NCBI GenBank assembly: GCA_022925895.1
Contig: JAKSYS010000262.1
Span: forward strand, 1-64,000
Length of the DNA stretch: 64,000 nucleotides
Source of the DNA: Fragilaria crotonensis
Taxonomy: Eukaryota > Bacillariophyta > Fragilariophyceae > Fragilariales > Fragilariaceae
Direction: 5' to 3'
In this document: positions 34,975-46,480 of the stretch, piece after piece
How the letters are laid out: each line of letters begins with the position of its first letter
How positions within the stretch are numbered: position 1 is the first letter of the stretch
Made by a program: the position numbers and the translations under genes
The notes under the pieces: generated by a model
Databases searched by the model: none
The model's input: the letters and a program-made list of their open reading frames with translations, nothing else
What the model was told of the DNA's origin: nothing

Positions 34975-36066
34975 CTAAAGAATACTCTTGCCCATCATAG
35001 AGGTGATTATTTGGAGTCCAAGCTCAACAGTATCCTCCGCGCCCTTGCCATCGGCAAGGGTAGGGTTGAGCTCAACCAAATCGGCTGAAGCTAGATTGCC
35101 ACTCATGGCCATCGCTTCTGCCACGTAGTGAGCTTCACGAAAGTTGAGCCCTCCACGGACGGCCGTTCCGGTGGCTGGAGCCAAGAATGGATCCACAGCG
35201 TCAATGTCGTAGGATAGGTGAAGTGGTCTGTTGGGATCGTCTTTCAGCAACTGGCCGAGCGCCATGTCCATAACTGCTCCAATTCCATAGTGATCAATGT
35301 CATGCATGGTGAAAGCAGTAATGCCAAGCTTTCGAATAATATTGCGTTCTGCCACATCTACATCGCGGAGTCCAACATATACCAGGGAGTCCGGTGACAG
35401 CCTTGGTCCATCGATCAACCAGCTCATACCAGGAAGCTCCGAAAAATCGGGAGCGACTCCCTCCATCAGAAGACCCACGGGCATGCCATGCATATTACCG
35501 GACTCTGAAATCGCAGGTGTGTTAAGGTCAGCATGAGCATCTACCCACAGAACACCTGTGTTTGGTCTCGCACGTAGGACGCCGGCAAGGGATCCAATTC
35601 CAATCGAATGATCACCTCCTAGAAGGAGAGGGAAGCGCCCATCAAATATCTTTTCCTCGACTACCTTGGACAGATGCTCGTTGACAGCACCGACAATACC
35701 ACAGTTTCGCGCACTCGGTATCGCAGTTTTGATGGCTCGATGTGCAATTTGCTCAAAATCAATATCGCCGATGTCATCGACCCTCCAACCCAACGACGTC
35801 AGCATGTTTCGAAGTCCACCCTCACGAAGCAAAAGCGGTCCCGTATCAGTTCCCACGAATGGCTGCCCATACGTCATTGGAGCACCAAGAATGGACACAG
35901 TTTTAGGAAAGGTGGCATGCTGAAAGAGATCCGTTTGATGCAATGACGGCATCATCTGATCCCGCACATTTCCAAGTCCTGCACCCCCGCCGGTTGAAAA
36001 ACATCTTTGGGAGGTCCTCAATGTGGACGTGGATCTCATTTCAGTTATTACAACGTTGCGGATCAT
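34975..36066 (-). CDS. Arginase, probably mitochondrial
   Basis: An intact, intron-less frame of 363 residues starts at the ATG at 36066. It hydrolyses arginine to ornithine and urea with a binuclear Mn centre. The metal ligands are visible in GGDHSIG (H153), WVDAHADLNTP (D176, H178, D180) and LSYDIDAVDP (D287, D289). GNMHGMPVG and the C-terminal ATGTAVRGGL favour arginase over agmatinase. Residues 1-25 (MIRNVVITEMRSTSTLRTSQ) lack acidic clusters and are rich in Arg, Ser and Thr, like a mitochondrial presequence. In diatoms arginase feeds the urea cycle. No frame break is present, in contrast to the neighbouring IDH. Confidence 0.92.
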   Translation of the reverse strand: MIRNVVITEMRSTSTLRTSQRCFSTGGGAGLGNVRDQMMPSLHQTDLFQHATFPKTVSILGAPMTYGQPFVGTDTGPLLLREGGLRNMLTSLGWRVDDIGDIDFEQIAHRAIKTAIPSARNCGIVGAVNEHLSKVVEEKIFDGRFPLLLGGDHSIGIGSLAGVLRARPNTGVLWVDAHADLNTPAISESGNMHGMPVGLLMEGVAPDFSELPGMSWLIDGPRLSPDSLVYVGLRDVDVAERNIIRKLGITAFTMHDIDHYGIGAVMDMALGQLLKDDPNRPLHLSYDIDAVDPFLAPATGTAVRGGLNFREAHYVAEAMAMSGNLASADLVELNPTLADGKGAEDTVELGLQIITSMMGKSIL

Positions 36067-36380
36067 CTGCAGACAACAATATTTGTATTCGTTCGTAGTT
36101 GTATGAAACGCTAAAAGTTGTGAACCCGACTGAGAGCTTCCAGATTCCAGATCACTGACGATTCAGAATCCAGTACTTGTACTTGTACAAAATGTGCGGT
36201 ACACCACATTTACCGGCAGAATTGTACGAGTACCTGGTACAAGTACTTGTGACACCTGTTATAGATGTTATGAAACACGTGACGTCGTAATCGTACATAC
36301 ATCTACGGGTAGTGCTCGTACTGGTACCATTCGTTCGTGTGATGAGCCTTCGGGGGTTGTGGTTTGTGGTGTGTGGTTGT

Positions 36381-36717
36381 GTGGGGTGCAGAGACGGGAA
36401 TTTCAAACCCAGCCCACCCAAACCCACGGCCCACCCAAACCCATTGGGTTAAGGGTGGGTTTTGGGTGAGCTCAGGATTTCATGGGTGGGTCTGGGTGGG
36501 CCGGCAAATCATAGCAAAAAATGACAGTAGATGTTTGCTACCGGTAGTAGTAGAACCATGTACTCCAGGACTGGCTACTGGGTTTGGGTGGGTTTGGGTT
36601 GGTCTTGGTAGATCGTATGGGTTCTGGGTGGGTTTGGGCTGGTACTTCCGTGAGCGTAGCTTTACGTGGGTACCCATGGGTTTGATGTTTTCAGAAATTC
36701 CCGTCTCTGGTGGGGTG
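36381..36717. mobile_element. hAT-type MITE with 8-bp target duplication
   Basis: Perfect 16-bp inverted ends CAGAGACGGGAATTTC lie at 36389-36404 and (complement) 36694-36709. Directly outside each end stands the same octamer GTGGGGTG (36381-36388 and 36710-36717). An 8-bp duplication and ends starting CAG are hallmarks of the hAT superfamily. The 321-base interior encodes nothing and is made of CCCACCC/AAACCC on the left and GGGTTTGGGTGGG on the right, able to pair or to form G-quadruplexes. Confidence 0.9.
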
Positions 36718-37237
36718 TCGTCTTATCTCGAATCACGAGTCACGAGTGGTCACAGGTCTTACGAGCTGTTTCACCAGCCATACGGTACAAGGTACAATTG
36801 TACCTGGAACAAGTATTTATGCATACAATTCTGGAGTATTGGTGTGATACGGAATGCGGAGTGCAGACGAAGATATCGAATACGTCGTAAAAATTAAAGT
36901 GAGCCGTTCGGAGTTGGGGGAGTTTGACTGACCGTGGCGTATCGATGTGCATCGACTCTGGGTTCTCCAGTACTTGTACTGTACCTTGTACTCCAGTACT
37001 GCATTAAGCACTTTTAAATACAGTAAATGGTTCGGGAATTGTGAATGAATAATGAATACAAAGACGTGCAGACGTGCAGTGAACTTGCTACAAGTACTTG
37101 TACCTGGCATACACTCGACACCCGATGCTTCGCCTATCACCTATCACGCTATCACCTTTTGCGATTGCAGTACTGCCTCCTCGGTTGATGACGATGATGC
37201 CAGTAGCTTTCGCTCAAGCCTTTGTTCGTACCTCATC
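36718..37237. other. Upstream region of the hydroxylase gene
   Basis: About 520 bases of GTAC-rich DNA precede the preferred start codon. An in-frame ATG at 37052 would extend the protein by 62 residues, but those residues are poorly protein-like and would hide the signal peptide. The segment is therefore read as promoter and 5' leader. Confidence 0.45.
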
Positions 37238-38092
37238 ATGACATCAACCCTCGCATTTTGCTTTATTATGCTGTTACATGCATGCTCGGCGTTGAAGGCG
37301 TACGCGCCCGTGAGAAACGAGAGACTCATAGGCAGCAGTCACTCAAGCGCTAGATGTGACTGCACGGCCATCACGACTAATGTCGACTTTCAAACGTATG
37401 GTCGTGGTGGTAAATACATCCCACTCGTCTGCATCGAACATTCCCTATCAGAAGAAGCTATTTCAGGCTTACGGCAAGACGCGTCGTCACTGCGGGCTGC
37501 TGGGTTCGGTGCTGCGTCAGGCGTTGCCAGCAAATTAACATCGCAGAACATTCGTCATGGAGTGCACCAAATCTGGCTGCAGTCACCTGGATCACCCAGT
37601 CTACAAGCTCTTGTGGGAAGTATTGATAGCCGAAAGGAACTCCAACGTCTCATAGAGACTATTCGACAACAGTTGTGCAATGACGATCGCATCCTCGCGG
37701 CTGAGTTCGTTGAGCTGAGCTACGTGTTCTATGATGAAGGTTCGTTCTACAAGAAGCACATCGACACCATCATCCAAAGAAACGAGAAAGGCTTCGAACG
37801 ATGTGTCAGCCTGATATTGTATTTGGGAGATCCTAGCTTCGATGAGCGGCCCTGGGACTGCGAGCTCGACGGAGGAGCCTTACGTGTCTACAACAACGAC
37901 CTATTTAAGGTAGAGGACTTCGTCGAAAGCTTTGTTGTCAACCGTGACGACGGGCACGCCGATATTACTCCCAACCCAGGAACGTTAGTCCTCTTTGATT
38001 CGGCGGTGGTTCCCCACGAAGTTTTGGCGACGTACAGGCCGAGAACAGCGATTGTGGGCTGGTTTGGTAAGGAAATTGACGCCACCTACTAG
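37238..38092 (+). CDS. Prolyl-4-hydroxylase-like 2-oxoglutarate/Fe(II) dioxygenase
   Basis: The chosen ATG at 37238 begins a typical signal peptide (TLAFCFIMLLHACSALKAYA), giving 284 residues. The double-stranded beta-helix core shows the HxD iron pair in YKKHID (H174, D176), the distal histidine in DSAVVPHEV (H260) and the 2-oxoglutarate-binding arginine in RPRTAIVGW. The family hydroxylates prolines or related residues in secreted proteins, in the ER or Golgi. Substrate is unknown here. The frame is intact and intron-less. The first 60 mature residues are not conserved. Confidence 0.8.
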   Translation: MTSTLAFCFIMLLHACSALKAYAPVRNERLIGSSHSSARCDCTAITTNVDFQTYGRGGKYIPLVCIEHSLSEEAISGLRQDASSLRAAGFGAASGVASKLTSQNIRHGVHQIWLQSPGSPSLQALVGSIDSRKELQRLIETIRQQLCNDDRILAAEFVELSYVFYDEGSFYKKHIDTIIQRNEKGFERCVSLILYLGDPSFDERPWDCELDGGALRVYNNDLFKVEDFVESFVVNRDDGHADITPNPGTLVLFDSAVVPHEVLATYRPRTAIVGWFGKEIDATY

Positions 38093-38470
38093 AGAGGAAT
38101 CCTTTAATAATTGGGCACATGCGAGAAATGCCATTACGGACGTCGTAGATGGAGCTTCTCTGTCATGGTTTGCAGTCGCACACTACAAACTGCGGTATCA
38201 AGTAGTAGTACTCGTGAACTCGTTTACCCCTTGTTGAATGGGTCCTAAGCTACGACTACGTCTCTCGCAAAAGTTTGGAATGAATGTTTCCGTAGCGACA
38301 AAGGCTTTGACATGTTTTATCATAGAGTCCTTGTACTACTACTACCGGTAGCTAGCACGTCGTAGTAGCCTGCAAATGCACGCCAGCACTGTACCCGGAC
38401 GACATTGTATGATACAGAATACAGACAGTACTTCGTCTGCACTGCAGTGCATGACATCGGGGCCCGTTAG

Positions 38471-38826
38471 CCGCAGCCGGCCAGAAACCGTGGGCCGGCC
38501 GTGGTTTCGGGCGGCTGCGGTCCATGTATTTAGGTCCCGGCCGGTTCCGGCCGGCTCCGATCGATTCCTATCACATTTTGGCTCATCGCGGGTCAAGCGC
38601 GGATCAACTGTCATTTTTCACGGTTACGGTGGTTGCTGATTACGTACTGTTATTGCTGTACTGTGTACTACGATTGTACTACGTACTGTACTTCTGTGCG
38701 ACTGCGGCCGGGTACGGGTACATGTACGGGCTGTGACAGTCCGACTGCGGCCCTGTGCGGGCAGGGACGTTCGGACTGCGGACCGGCTGCGGCCAAAAGC
38801 CTCGGCGAAAAATCGGCCGGCTGCGG
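38471..38826. repeat. GC-rich foldback repeat
   Basis: The 12-mer CCGCAGCCGGCC (38471-38482) returns inverted at 38815-38826. The interior is dense in CGGCCGG and CTGCGG, far richer in G+C than its surroundings. It is probably a non-coding mobile element or its remnant. I found no target duplication. Confidence 0.55.
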
Positions 38827-38957
38827 GTTCGGGTGTCGTTTTCATCTCATCAGATGTCAGATGTCATGCACTGCTGCACTGGTATTGTCGTGCTGTAGTC
38901 GTGTGGTGTTTTGGTGTTTTGGACGTTGGACGTATCATAAACTTCGTACGCAGCATA

Positions 38958-39004
38958 GGGGTTGCGGGAAACACCAACCACGGTAAGACCTGTCCCGCAA
39001 CCCC
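38958..39004. repeat. Short inverted repeat GGGGTTGCGGGA
   Basis: The 12-mer stands at 38958-38969 and inverted at 38993-39004, with a 23-base loop. Further single copies, each preceded by C and followed by A, occur at 51688-51699 and 53289-53300. It flanks the MULE-like element outside its left end. Confidence 0.7.
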
Positions 39005-39039
39005 GCCAGAAATTTTAGAGGTACTCGTACGAGACCGGG

Positions 39040-39071
39040 TCCGATTAGGTTTCACCAATTTGACGTCAGCA
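39040..39071 (+). repeat. Left inverted end of the MULE-like element
   Basis: This 32-bp sequence (beginning TCCGATTAGG, ending GACGTCAGCA) is repeated exactly as its reverse complement at 51258-51289, about 12.2 kb away. Confidence 0.8.
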
Positions 39072-39539
39072 TTTTTTAGCACTTTAGTTGTGGAATTTAA
39101 CTTGCACGGAATCTTTCTCTTTGACTTTATCACCGCCCTCTTTTCAAACCAACTCTTGTGCAAAACTACGTTCTAGATAAGGAACATAAATCTGCTCCAC
39201 ATTTGTTTGAATAGAAATAAAAATGATCGTGTCTAGATGTGTATAAAACATGGTACCAGTAGTGGATTTGAGTTTACTCGCACAAAACTCATCATTTTGA
39301 TATTTTACGACCACGATGGTATGGCACTTTGTCTCCCTGTCATTATTGTTTCTCTTGTTGTTCTTGCTCTCCTTGCTGCTTTTGTTTCTCTTGTTGCCCT
39401 TGTTCTGTTTTCGCTCTTGTTTGCTCTCTATCTGTTGTCATTTTGCTTGCATTACTATAGCAACCACCTACCGATTAATTTGTTGCCAACCCCATGTTTC
39501 GGTCTCTTTAGGATCATCCACAACAAGAAGTACCATTGA

Positions 39540-42500
39540 TGCAGGATCCCATGCTGTGGACCAGACTCTATCTGCTCTCAAGGCTATGTCATGGACTGCT
39601 TCTTTGCCTTTCAAAGGTCATTTTGTCATGCAACCGATGATTTCAATGCATCATTGGAAACGGGTACGACCTCTTTCAGTACACTACCTCCATGTACAAG
39701 GGTTCCAAGCATATTATTCGGTTCAGTCCATCTCTTTATCCCATCAATGGTGGATTTCAAAGGATTCAGGAGGCCATAGTCTTATCACTGACTTACTCAA
39801 GCTGCCAAATCTGTTGGGAATTGTGCCCTTGTTTCCAATGGTTATGGTTTGCGTTCCCCAACCAATGTCACAGATGTACTACTGACTGACCAACGCGTAT
39901 TGAAATGCAGTAATTTCCGCCAGTATTCATCAGAAGAAGGAGGAATGTCCTGCACACCGAACCAAAGTACTGGAACCGATTCTTATCGTGTTACCACCTA
40001 CACTGGTGATAAGAAGAATGCCCGTGGGTGCAAGAGTTCTGGCATCGGATTGAAACGTCGCAATTCAACTCTACGTGGTAACTCCTGCACTTGTCGTGTC
40101 AAATTCACACTCGAATTGACCATAATAGCTTTTCCTTGTTTGCGGAATTGGAAACAATCAGCACACTGGCCATCCTCCTCTTCTTTCCAATGAAATAAGG
40201 AATCGTAAACGCTTTCTTGACATTACAACCCTGGAAACTGTTGCTGCAATGAGTGTTGCCAACATCCAGCCTGCCCAAGCGGCTCTGTTTACTAAAACCC
40301 GTACGGGTCAGATTTTTACTCGTGGTCAGATGGCATATGTGCAAGGATTTACAAAAATGGCAAAAGACTTCATGGCTTCCCCAAATGTTCATGCTACCAC
40401 AACAGCATCGGAGTCTTCACCCTGTGAGAATATGTTGAGTTACTTACAAAAAAGTGGTGCCTCGTATGTCTGTCTGTATCATCATGGCAAATCAAAAGAA
40501 CTACGTGGTAACAGTGTAAAGGCTGCACGTACTGAAGCCATTCCTCATGATTTATCAGGTGAACTAACCAGCCTTTCTGTTATCCCAACTGATGATGACA
40601 CTGATGACACTTCACCTATTCACGAGAAGCCAGTACCTCTGGAGGTGGCAGAGACATCCACTTTTAAGAAATATGCTTTGGAAAGCAGACTTGCGGTTGG
40701 TGCAAGGGAAGACCAGGATATACTCATTGCCTGTTGTTGGGTTTTACCAGAAGGCAGGCGCCTGTTCCACGCTTTTCCTGAAGTTGTATGCGTTGACGGC
40801 ACTCATGAGACGAACAATGAAAGCAGACCATTGCTGACACTCTCTGTGAAAGATTCAAATGGAAAGGTGACTGTGGTTGTTAGGTGCATTGCCCCGAATG
40901 AACGATCTTGGTTCTTCCGTTGGCTATTCCAAGAAGCCATTCCTGTTCTTCTTGGTGCACAATCACTACATGCTGTGAAACTTATCATGACTGACGGTGA
41001 TTCCCAAGAAATGACACAAGTTGACTATGCCATCTCCACACATTTTGTCAATGCAGTACGTACTCGATGTGGGTGGCACCTTGTTGATCAAGGCTGGCGA
41101 CGAAATTGTAAAGGCTTGGGTTATCGGAGAGGCAAGGATGATGCCGCCAAGAGGCAGGTAAGAGTAATAAAAACCTGGATCTACAGCTGGATGCGCCGAG
41201 GGATACTTTTCCAAGACGAGTACGAAATGTGAGTACACCTACATGTTTATTCTGTGTGTTATCTGTGATACCATTTTTCTAAAAGAATCGTCAACATCAA
41301 AGAAGTTACGCCCTTTTACATATGTACTTGAAATCAGACACTATTAAGGCAATTTTTGGGGAGGACGGTGGAGAAAAGATATTGCACTTTATCCGCAATT
41401 ACATAATTCCACAAGAGCAGAGTTATTGCTTTTATCTGAGGAAGGGGGTGAGACACTTCGAGACCAACACAAATTCTGGGCACGAAGGTACAAATAATGC
41501 TATCAAAGCTGGTCCTTCCTGTGTGCTTCCACAGCACGGTGTTGACAAATCTGTCAAAATTCAAGTTGACACCGATTCCAACAAATTTGACCTATACCAA
41601 CGATATATGGCTAGTGCCCTGTTTGGAAGAGCAACCTGGAGTAACTCTCCCACCGTCAATGATGTCACCCTTCCTGCAGAGTTCATGTTGAAATTCGCTC
41701 TTGATCAATGCGAGAGCTATGCTTCTTGGAGAGCAAGCCCTTTCAAATGGCTTGTTGTTCGGTCAGTTGACCGTGATGTCCATTCTTTGATTCCATGCTT
41801 CCACAGAGTGTACACTGTCACCTCACAAGACTTTGACAACAGGGTTTGTCTGATGTGTGACTGCAACTACTACGAATGCAATGGTGTCATCTGCCCACAC
41901 ATGATGCATGTGAAGAAGTATTATGCAAGCAATCCAAACATCAGTCACCACGACATTTCAGTACGTTGGTGGAAATCATATATTTATTTCTCAATGAAGA
42001 AGGAGAGTGATTGCTCACTAACTGAGAAAGAGATAAAGCAGAAGCTGGAATCAATACGTGAGAATGATTGCAAAGGCCCAAACTTTATTCCAAAGAATGA
42101 CGATCATACTTTCTCTCCATTCCATCGTGTCTACAAGTGTGGGAAGAATTCAAATGAGCAATTCAGAAATGCCACTGAAAGTACCATTGACTCCCTTTTC
42201 CAAAAACCCTCAAAACTGGACAGTGTCGTAAACTACACCAGGGATGAGGTTGAGATTGCCCTGAAGAATGCCAAAAATACTGTTCCCGTATCAATGTCGC
42301 AAGAGATCCACTTGCCTGAGGAACCACTCATCGGCTGGTCATGAAACTGAGCACACGAATACTCATCTTGACGACAATGACGACATCCTCATGGAATCTA
42401 CGAGTTTAGAAACTGACTGCATTGATTTTGGATCACGTGCTCTTCACCATGAAGACGTATCCGAATTGGAACGTTACAATGCGTACGACAGCATTATGCC

Positions 42501-42766
42501 AAGAGCAAAGGAACTAGTTAGTCTTGTTGATGCCTCAAAAAGCCCACAAGAGAGGTCTTCTTGTTGAGGAGGCACTCGACAAGATTATCTTCACCGAGAA
42601 AGCCAACATGGCTTCTGAGAAACCACCACCCAAAGGGTCCCTAGTTTCGGGTGTCCTGTTGGCAAGGTGTGCAAAACATATGTCTCATCATGGAGTTTTT
42701 AAAAGTAGTACATTTAGAATTAATAACAATGTTGACTTAGACTTTCGTTCTTGTTCGACATCATGA
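39540..42766 (+). CDS. MULE transposase with SWIM zinc finger
   Basis: The N-terminal part (about 39840-40200) has a WRKY/FAR1-like block with NSTLRGNSCTCRVKF. The MULE DDE domain follows, with VCVDGTHETN, LIMTDGDSQEMTQ and CGWHLVDQGW (about 40780-41120). An intron at 41229-41302 (74 bases, GT..AG) joins DEYEI to SYALLHMYLKSDTI. Exon 2 ends in a SWIM finger of the CxC..CxH type (MCDCNYYECNGVICPH), then an acidic tail. The start codon is uncertain because the frame is broken several times between 39540 and 40249. It also breaks near 42330 and 42545, after which a C-terminal reading continues to 42766. The central 40249-42344 portion is clean. The protein would excise and insert the element by binding its ends in the nucleus. 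Confidence 0.82.
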
Positions 42767-42775
42767 CTAGGATGG

Positions 42776-43935
42776 GGACTATTTGGTGATCGAAATTCGA
42801 TCTTCAAATAGTCATCACATACGAGTATCACAAGTACAGTACAAGGTGACTATTTGGTGATCGAAATCGATCTTCAAATAGTCATCACAGTACGAGTATC
42901 ACCAGTACAGTACAATGGCGACTATTTGGTGATCGAAATTCGATCTTCAAATAGTCGTCACAGTACGAGTATCACCAGTACAGTACAATGGCGACTATTT
43001 GGTGATCGAAATTCGATCTTCAAATAGTCATCACAGTACGAGTACCACCAGTACAGTACGACGGTGACTATTTGGTGATCGAAATTCGATCTTCAAATAG
43101 TCGTCACAGTACGAGTATCACCAGTACAGTACAATGGCGACTATTTGGTGATCGAAATTCGATCTTCAAATAGTCGTCACAGTACGAGTATCACCAGTAC
43201 AGTACAATGGCGACTATTTGGTGATCGTAATTCGATCTTCAAATAGTCGTCACAGTACGAGTATCACCAGTACAGTACAATGGCGACTATTTGGTGATCG
43301 AAATTCGATCTTCAAATAGTCATCACAGTACGAGTACCACCAGTACAGTACGACGGTGACTATTTGGTGATCGAAATTCGATCTTCAAATAGTCATCACA
43401 GTCTGAAATATCAAGTACAGTACGAAGGTGACTATTTGGTGATCGAAATTCGATCTTCAAATAGTCATCACAGTACAAGTATCACCAGTACAGTACAATG
43501 GCGACTATTTGGTGATCGAAATTCGATCTTCAAATAGTCGTCAGTCTGAGTATCACCAGTACAGTACAATGGCGACTATTTGGTGATCGAAATCGATCTT
43601 CAAATAGTCATCACAGTACGAGTACCACCAGTACAGTACGACGGTGACTATTTGGTGATCGAAATTGATCTTCAAATAGTCGTCACAGTACAGTATCACC
43701 AGTACAGTACAATGGCGACTATTTGGTGATCGAAATTCGATCTTCAAATAGTCGTCACAGTACGAGTATCACCAGTACAGTACGAAGGTGACTATTTGGT
43801 GATCGAAATTCGATCTTCAAATAGTCATCACAGTCTGAGTACCACCAGTACAGTACAATGGCGACTATTTGGTGATCGATTCGATCTTCAAATAGTCGTC
43901 ACAGTCGGTATCACCAGTACAGTACGACGGCGACT
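42776..43935. repeat. Satellite array 1, palindromic units, about 16 copies
   Basis: The unit is about 72 bases: a 37-base core with arms GACTATTTG and CAAATAGTC around GATCGAAATTCGATC, plus a spacer with GAGTATCACCAGTACAGTAC. Units are nearly identical, with a few single-base differences (ATCA or GTCA, AATGGCG or GAAGGTG). The core is oriented opposite to arrays 2 and 3. It starts right after the MULE transposase gene. Confidence 0.95.
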
Positions 43936-43943
43936 ATTTGGTA

Positions 43944-45023
43944 TTATTGTTTCCTCCAACAACTGCTGTCTTCAGGTATAACGACACACAAAACACATCT
44001 TTCTCTTGATATTGCAATGTGCGGGATGTCAAACAGTGCTGATACAATGGATTGAAAAGTAACATATCTCCCGGCCTCAGTGCCACGGCAACCTTGTTCT
44101 GCAAATGCAAAGTAGTTCGTTACGTCGGCATCCAATCGGTATTTATCAAACCGACCCGGTTGCAATCCATGTTCGAAATAATGGTTGTCAAGGAATAGAA
44201 AAAATCCTCATCGGTATGCGAATTCAAACAATAGTTTTGCCACAGGCAAGACTACCCCAAATTGGTTCAGATGGCATACCTACCATACTTGGCCAATCGG
44301 CAAACCATTGGGCACTACGGAGTCCTCGAAGATCATTCCCTGGAATGAATCCTTTGCAACTTCATGACACCTCTTCATTAAGTCACGGATTTGTGTCTTG
44401 CTCCAGTCACTTAATGTTTTCGGCCAAGACTCGATAATACCAGTTGAACCACGGTTTGGCTTTAACCCAACAGTGGTGTATTTGCCATTATCTTCCGCAA
44501 CAGGTACTCGTTTAATTCCACGCACTTCTGCTTTGGATTCTGCATCCTCAAGTGCATGAAGTGCCTCGATGGTTTGGTTAACCCTTGTAAGTTTTTCAAC
44601 AACATACGGACGTGGGATCAAAGTGAATACGTTATCCCCACTCGGTAAAATCAAACGGGCACCAGACATAGTGTCAATGACTTTAAGATCATTGATTGCA
44701 AACAGCATGTGCGCATCACCTATGCATTTGCGAAGTCTCGTTGAGTTTTCCATATCGGCTCCACTATAGAATAATGGTTTACAACTGTTCTGCAACAGTG
44801 TTTTGCCCAGTGAATGCTCATGGGACGCGAAACTTGCATCAAACTATCTAGCCTTTTCTTCTTCAAATAATTGCGCTTCTTTGCATAAACACTCTTTGGC
44901 TTGCCATTTTCTATTGCCTTCTTGTATGCTTCCTGCGTCGTGATGCTTGACTTTTCCTTGATTTATATACATGTTGAAAACCTCGTTTTCCAGTCTTGCC
45001 AATGTTCTCACTTGTGGTATCAT
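43944..45023 (-). CDS. Unknown cargo protein, possible 2OG-dioxygenase-like C-terminus
   Basis: I do not recognise this gene with confidence. From an ATG at 45023 (MIPQVRTLARLENEVF) the frame breaks near 44840. It then reads well from about 44795 to 44280 (including SGARLILPSGDNVFTLIPRPYVVEKLTR and WSKTQIRDLMKRCHEVAKDS) and breaks again. The end, reading toward 43965, contains LRPGDMLLFNPLYQHCL followed by DVFCVSLYLKTAVVGGNN, which resembles the second half of a double-stranded beta-helix oxygenase, with a candidate iron histidine in YQHCL. Fused TET/JBP-type oxygenases are known in some eukaryotic transposons, but the HxD half was not identified here, so function stays open. The gene is enclosed by the inverted satellite arrays 1 and 2. 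Confidence 0.45.
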
Positions 45024-45028
45024 TCTGT

Positions 45029-45267
45029 ACAACCGTACTCCTCATCATGCTTTTGTGACGTCAAGGTTGGAACTGCTGTTACTGTGCCCGAGTCACAGAT
45101 AACAGTGACCTGTTTTGACGTCCTCATGATGGTTTCCTCGTTGCTACATTTGCATTCCACAACCGTACTCCTCATCATGCTTTTGTGACGTCAAGGTTGG
45201 AACTGCTGTTACTGTGCCCGAGTCACAGATAACAGTGACCTGTTTTGACGTCCTCATGATGGTTTCC
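45029..45267. repeat. 109-bp direct repeat, two identical copies
   Basis: 45029-45137 and 45159-45267 are identical, spaced by a 21-base linker (period 130). Each copy contains GTGACGTCA and TTTGACGTCCTCATGATGG. It lies just upstream of the minus-strand cargo gene, a promoter-like position. Confidence 0.9.
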
Positions 45268-45424
45268 AAGTTGCTTCTGCCGTTTGATAACCATTCGCAA
45301 CAGCGTTGGGCAAGGAATCGAAGGAGGAAAATGTGATCAGAGTTTATACTTTCTGTCACGTCGCATGTGTCAGAAGTACGTCAGTGCTCAAGGGCGACAT
45401 CACTCAGAACACTCGTCAAAGAAC

Positions 45425-46480
45425 AAAATTCGTACACCAAATAGTCGTCATCGTACTGTCATACTGTTACTTGTCCATTCGTGACTATTTGAAGATCAAA
45501 TTGTACACCAAATAGTCGTCATCGTACTGTCATACTGTTACTTGTCCATTTGTGACTATTTGAAGATCGAAATTCGTACCAAATAGTCGTCTTCGTACTG
45601 TCATACTGTTACTTGTCCATTCGTGACTATTTGAAGATCAAATTCGTACACCAAATAGTCGTCATCGTACTGTCATACTGTTACTTGTCCATTCGTGACT
45701 ATTTGAAGATCGAAATTCGTACACCAAATAGTCGTCATCGTACTGACATACTGTTACTTGTCCATTCGTGACTATTTGAAGATCAAAATTCGTACACCAA
45801 ATAGTCGTCATCGTACCGTCATACTGTTACTTGTCCATTCGCGACTATTTGAAGATCGAAATTCGTACACCAAATAGTCGTCTTCGTACTGTCATACTGT
45901 TACTTGTCCATTCGTGACTATTTGAAGATCAAAATTCGTACACCAAATAGTCGTCATCGTACCGTCATACTGTTACTTGTCCATTCGCGACTATTTGAAG
46001 ATCGAAATTCGTACACCAAATAGTCGTCATCGTACTGACATACTGTTACTTGTCCATTCGTGACTATTTGAAGATCAAAATTCGTACACCAAATAGTCGT
46101 CTTCGTACTGACATACTGTTACTTGTCCATTCGCGACTATTTGAAGATCGAAATTCGTACACCAAATAGTCGTCATCGTACTGACATACTGTTACTTGTC
46201 CATTCGTGACTATTTGAAGATCGAAATTCGTACACCAAATAGTCGTCATCGTACTGACATACTGTTACTTGTCCATTCGTGACTATTTGAAGATCAAAAT
46301 TCGTACACCAAATAGTCGTCTTCGTACCGTCATACTGTTACTTGTCCATTCGCGACTATTTGAAGATCGAAATTCGTACACCAAATAGTCGTCTTCGTAC
46401 CGTCATACTGTTACTTGTCCATTCGTGACTATTTGAAGATCGAAATTACGGGTTACTTCGTCTAAGAAGACTATTTGAAG
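45425..46480. repeat. Satellite array 2, about 14 copies
   Basis: The unit is about 73-75 bases. Its core GACTATTTGAAGATCGAAAT, continuing TCGTACACCAAATAGTC, is followed by a spacer with CATACTGTTACTTGTCC. The core equals the reverse complement of the array 1 core except for a few bases, but the spacer is different. Confidence 0.95.

Larger units (their letters stand above)
38093..39039. other. Intergenic region with GC-rich island
   Basis: No gene is supported. The segment holds GTAC-rich spacer, the GC-rich foldback at 38471-38826 and the short inverted repeat at 38958-39004, and ends at the MULE-like element. Confidence 0.5.

Noticed and set aside
36389-36709. Internal telomere repeat
   Set aside because: The GGGTTT-like blocks are irregular, occur in both orientations and lie exactly between hAT-type ends and an 8-bp duplication.
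37052-37237. N-terminal extension of the hydroxylase from the ATG at 37052
   Set aside because: The extra residues look like translated spacer, and starting at 37238 gives a textbook signal peptide.
39237-39539. Leucine-rich hydrophobic open frames, possible membrane protein
   Set aside because: The hydrophobicity comes from a CTTGTT/TTGCTC low-complexity run just inside the MULE end; no conserved protein is recognisable.
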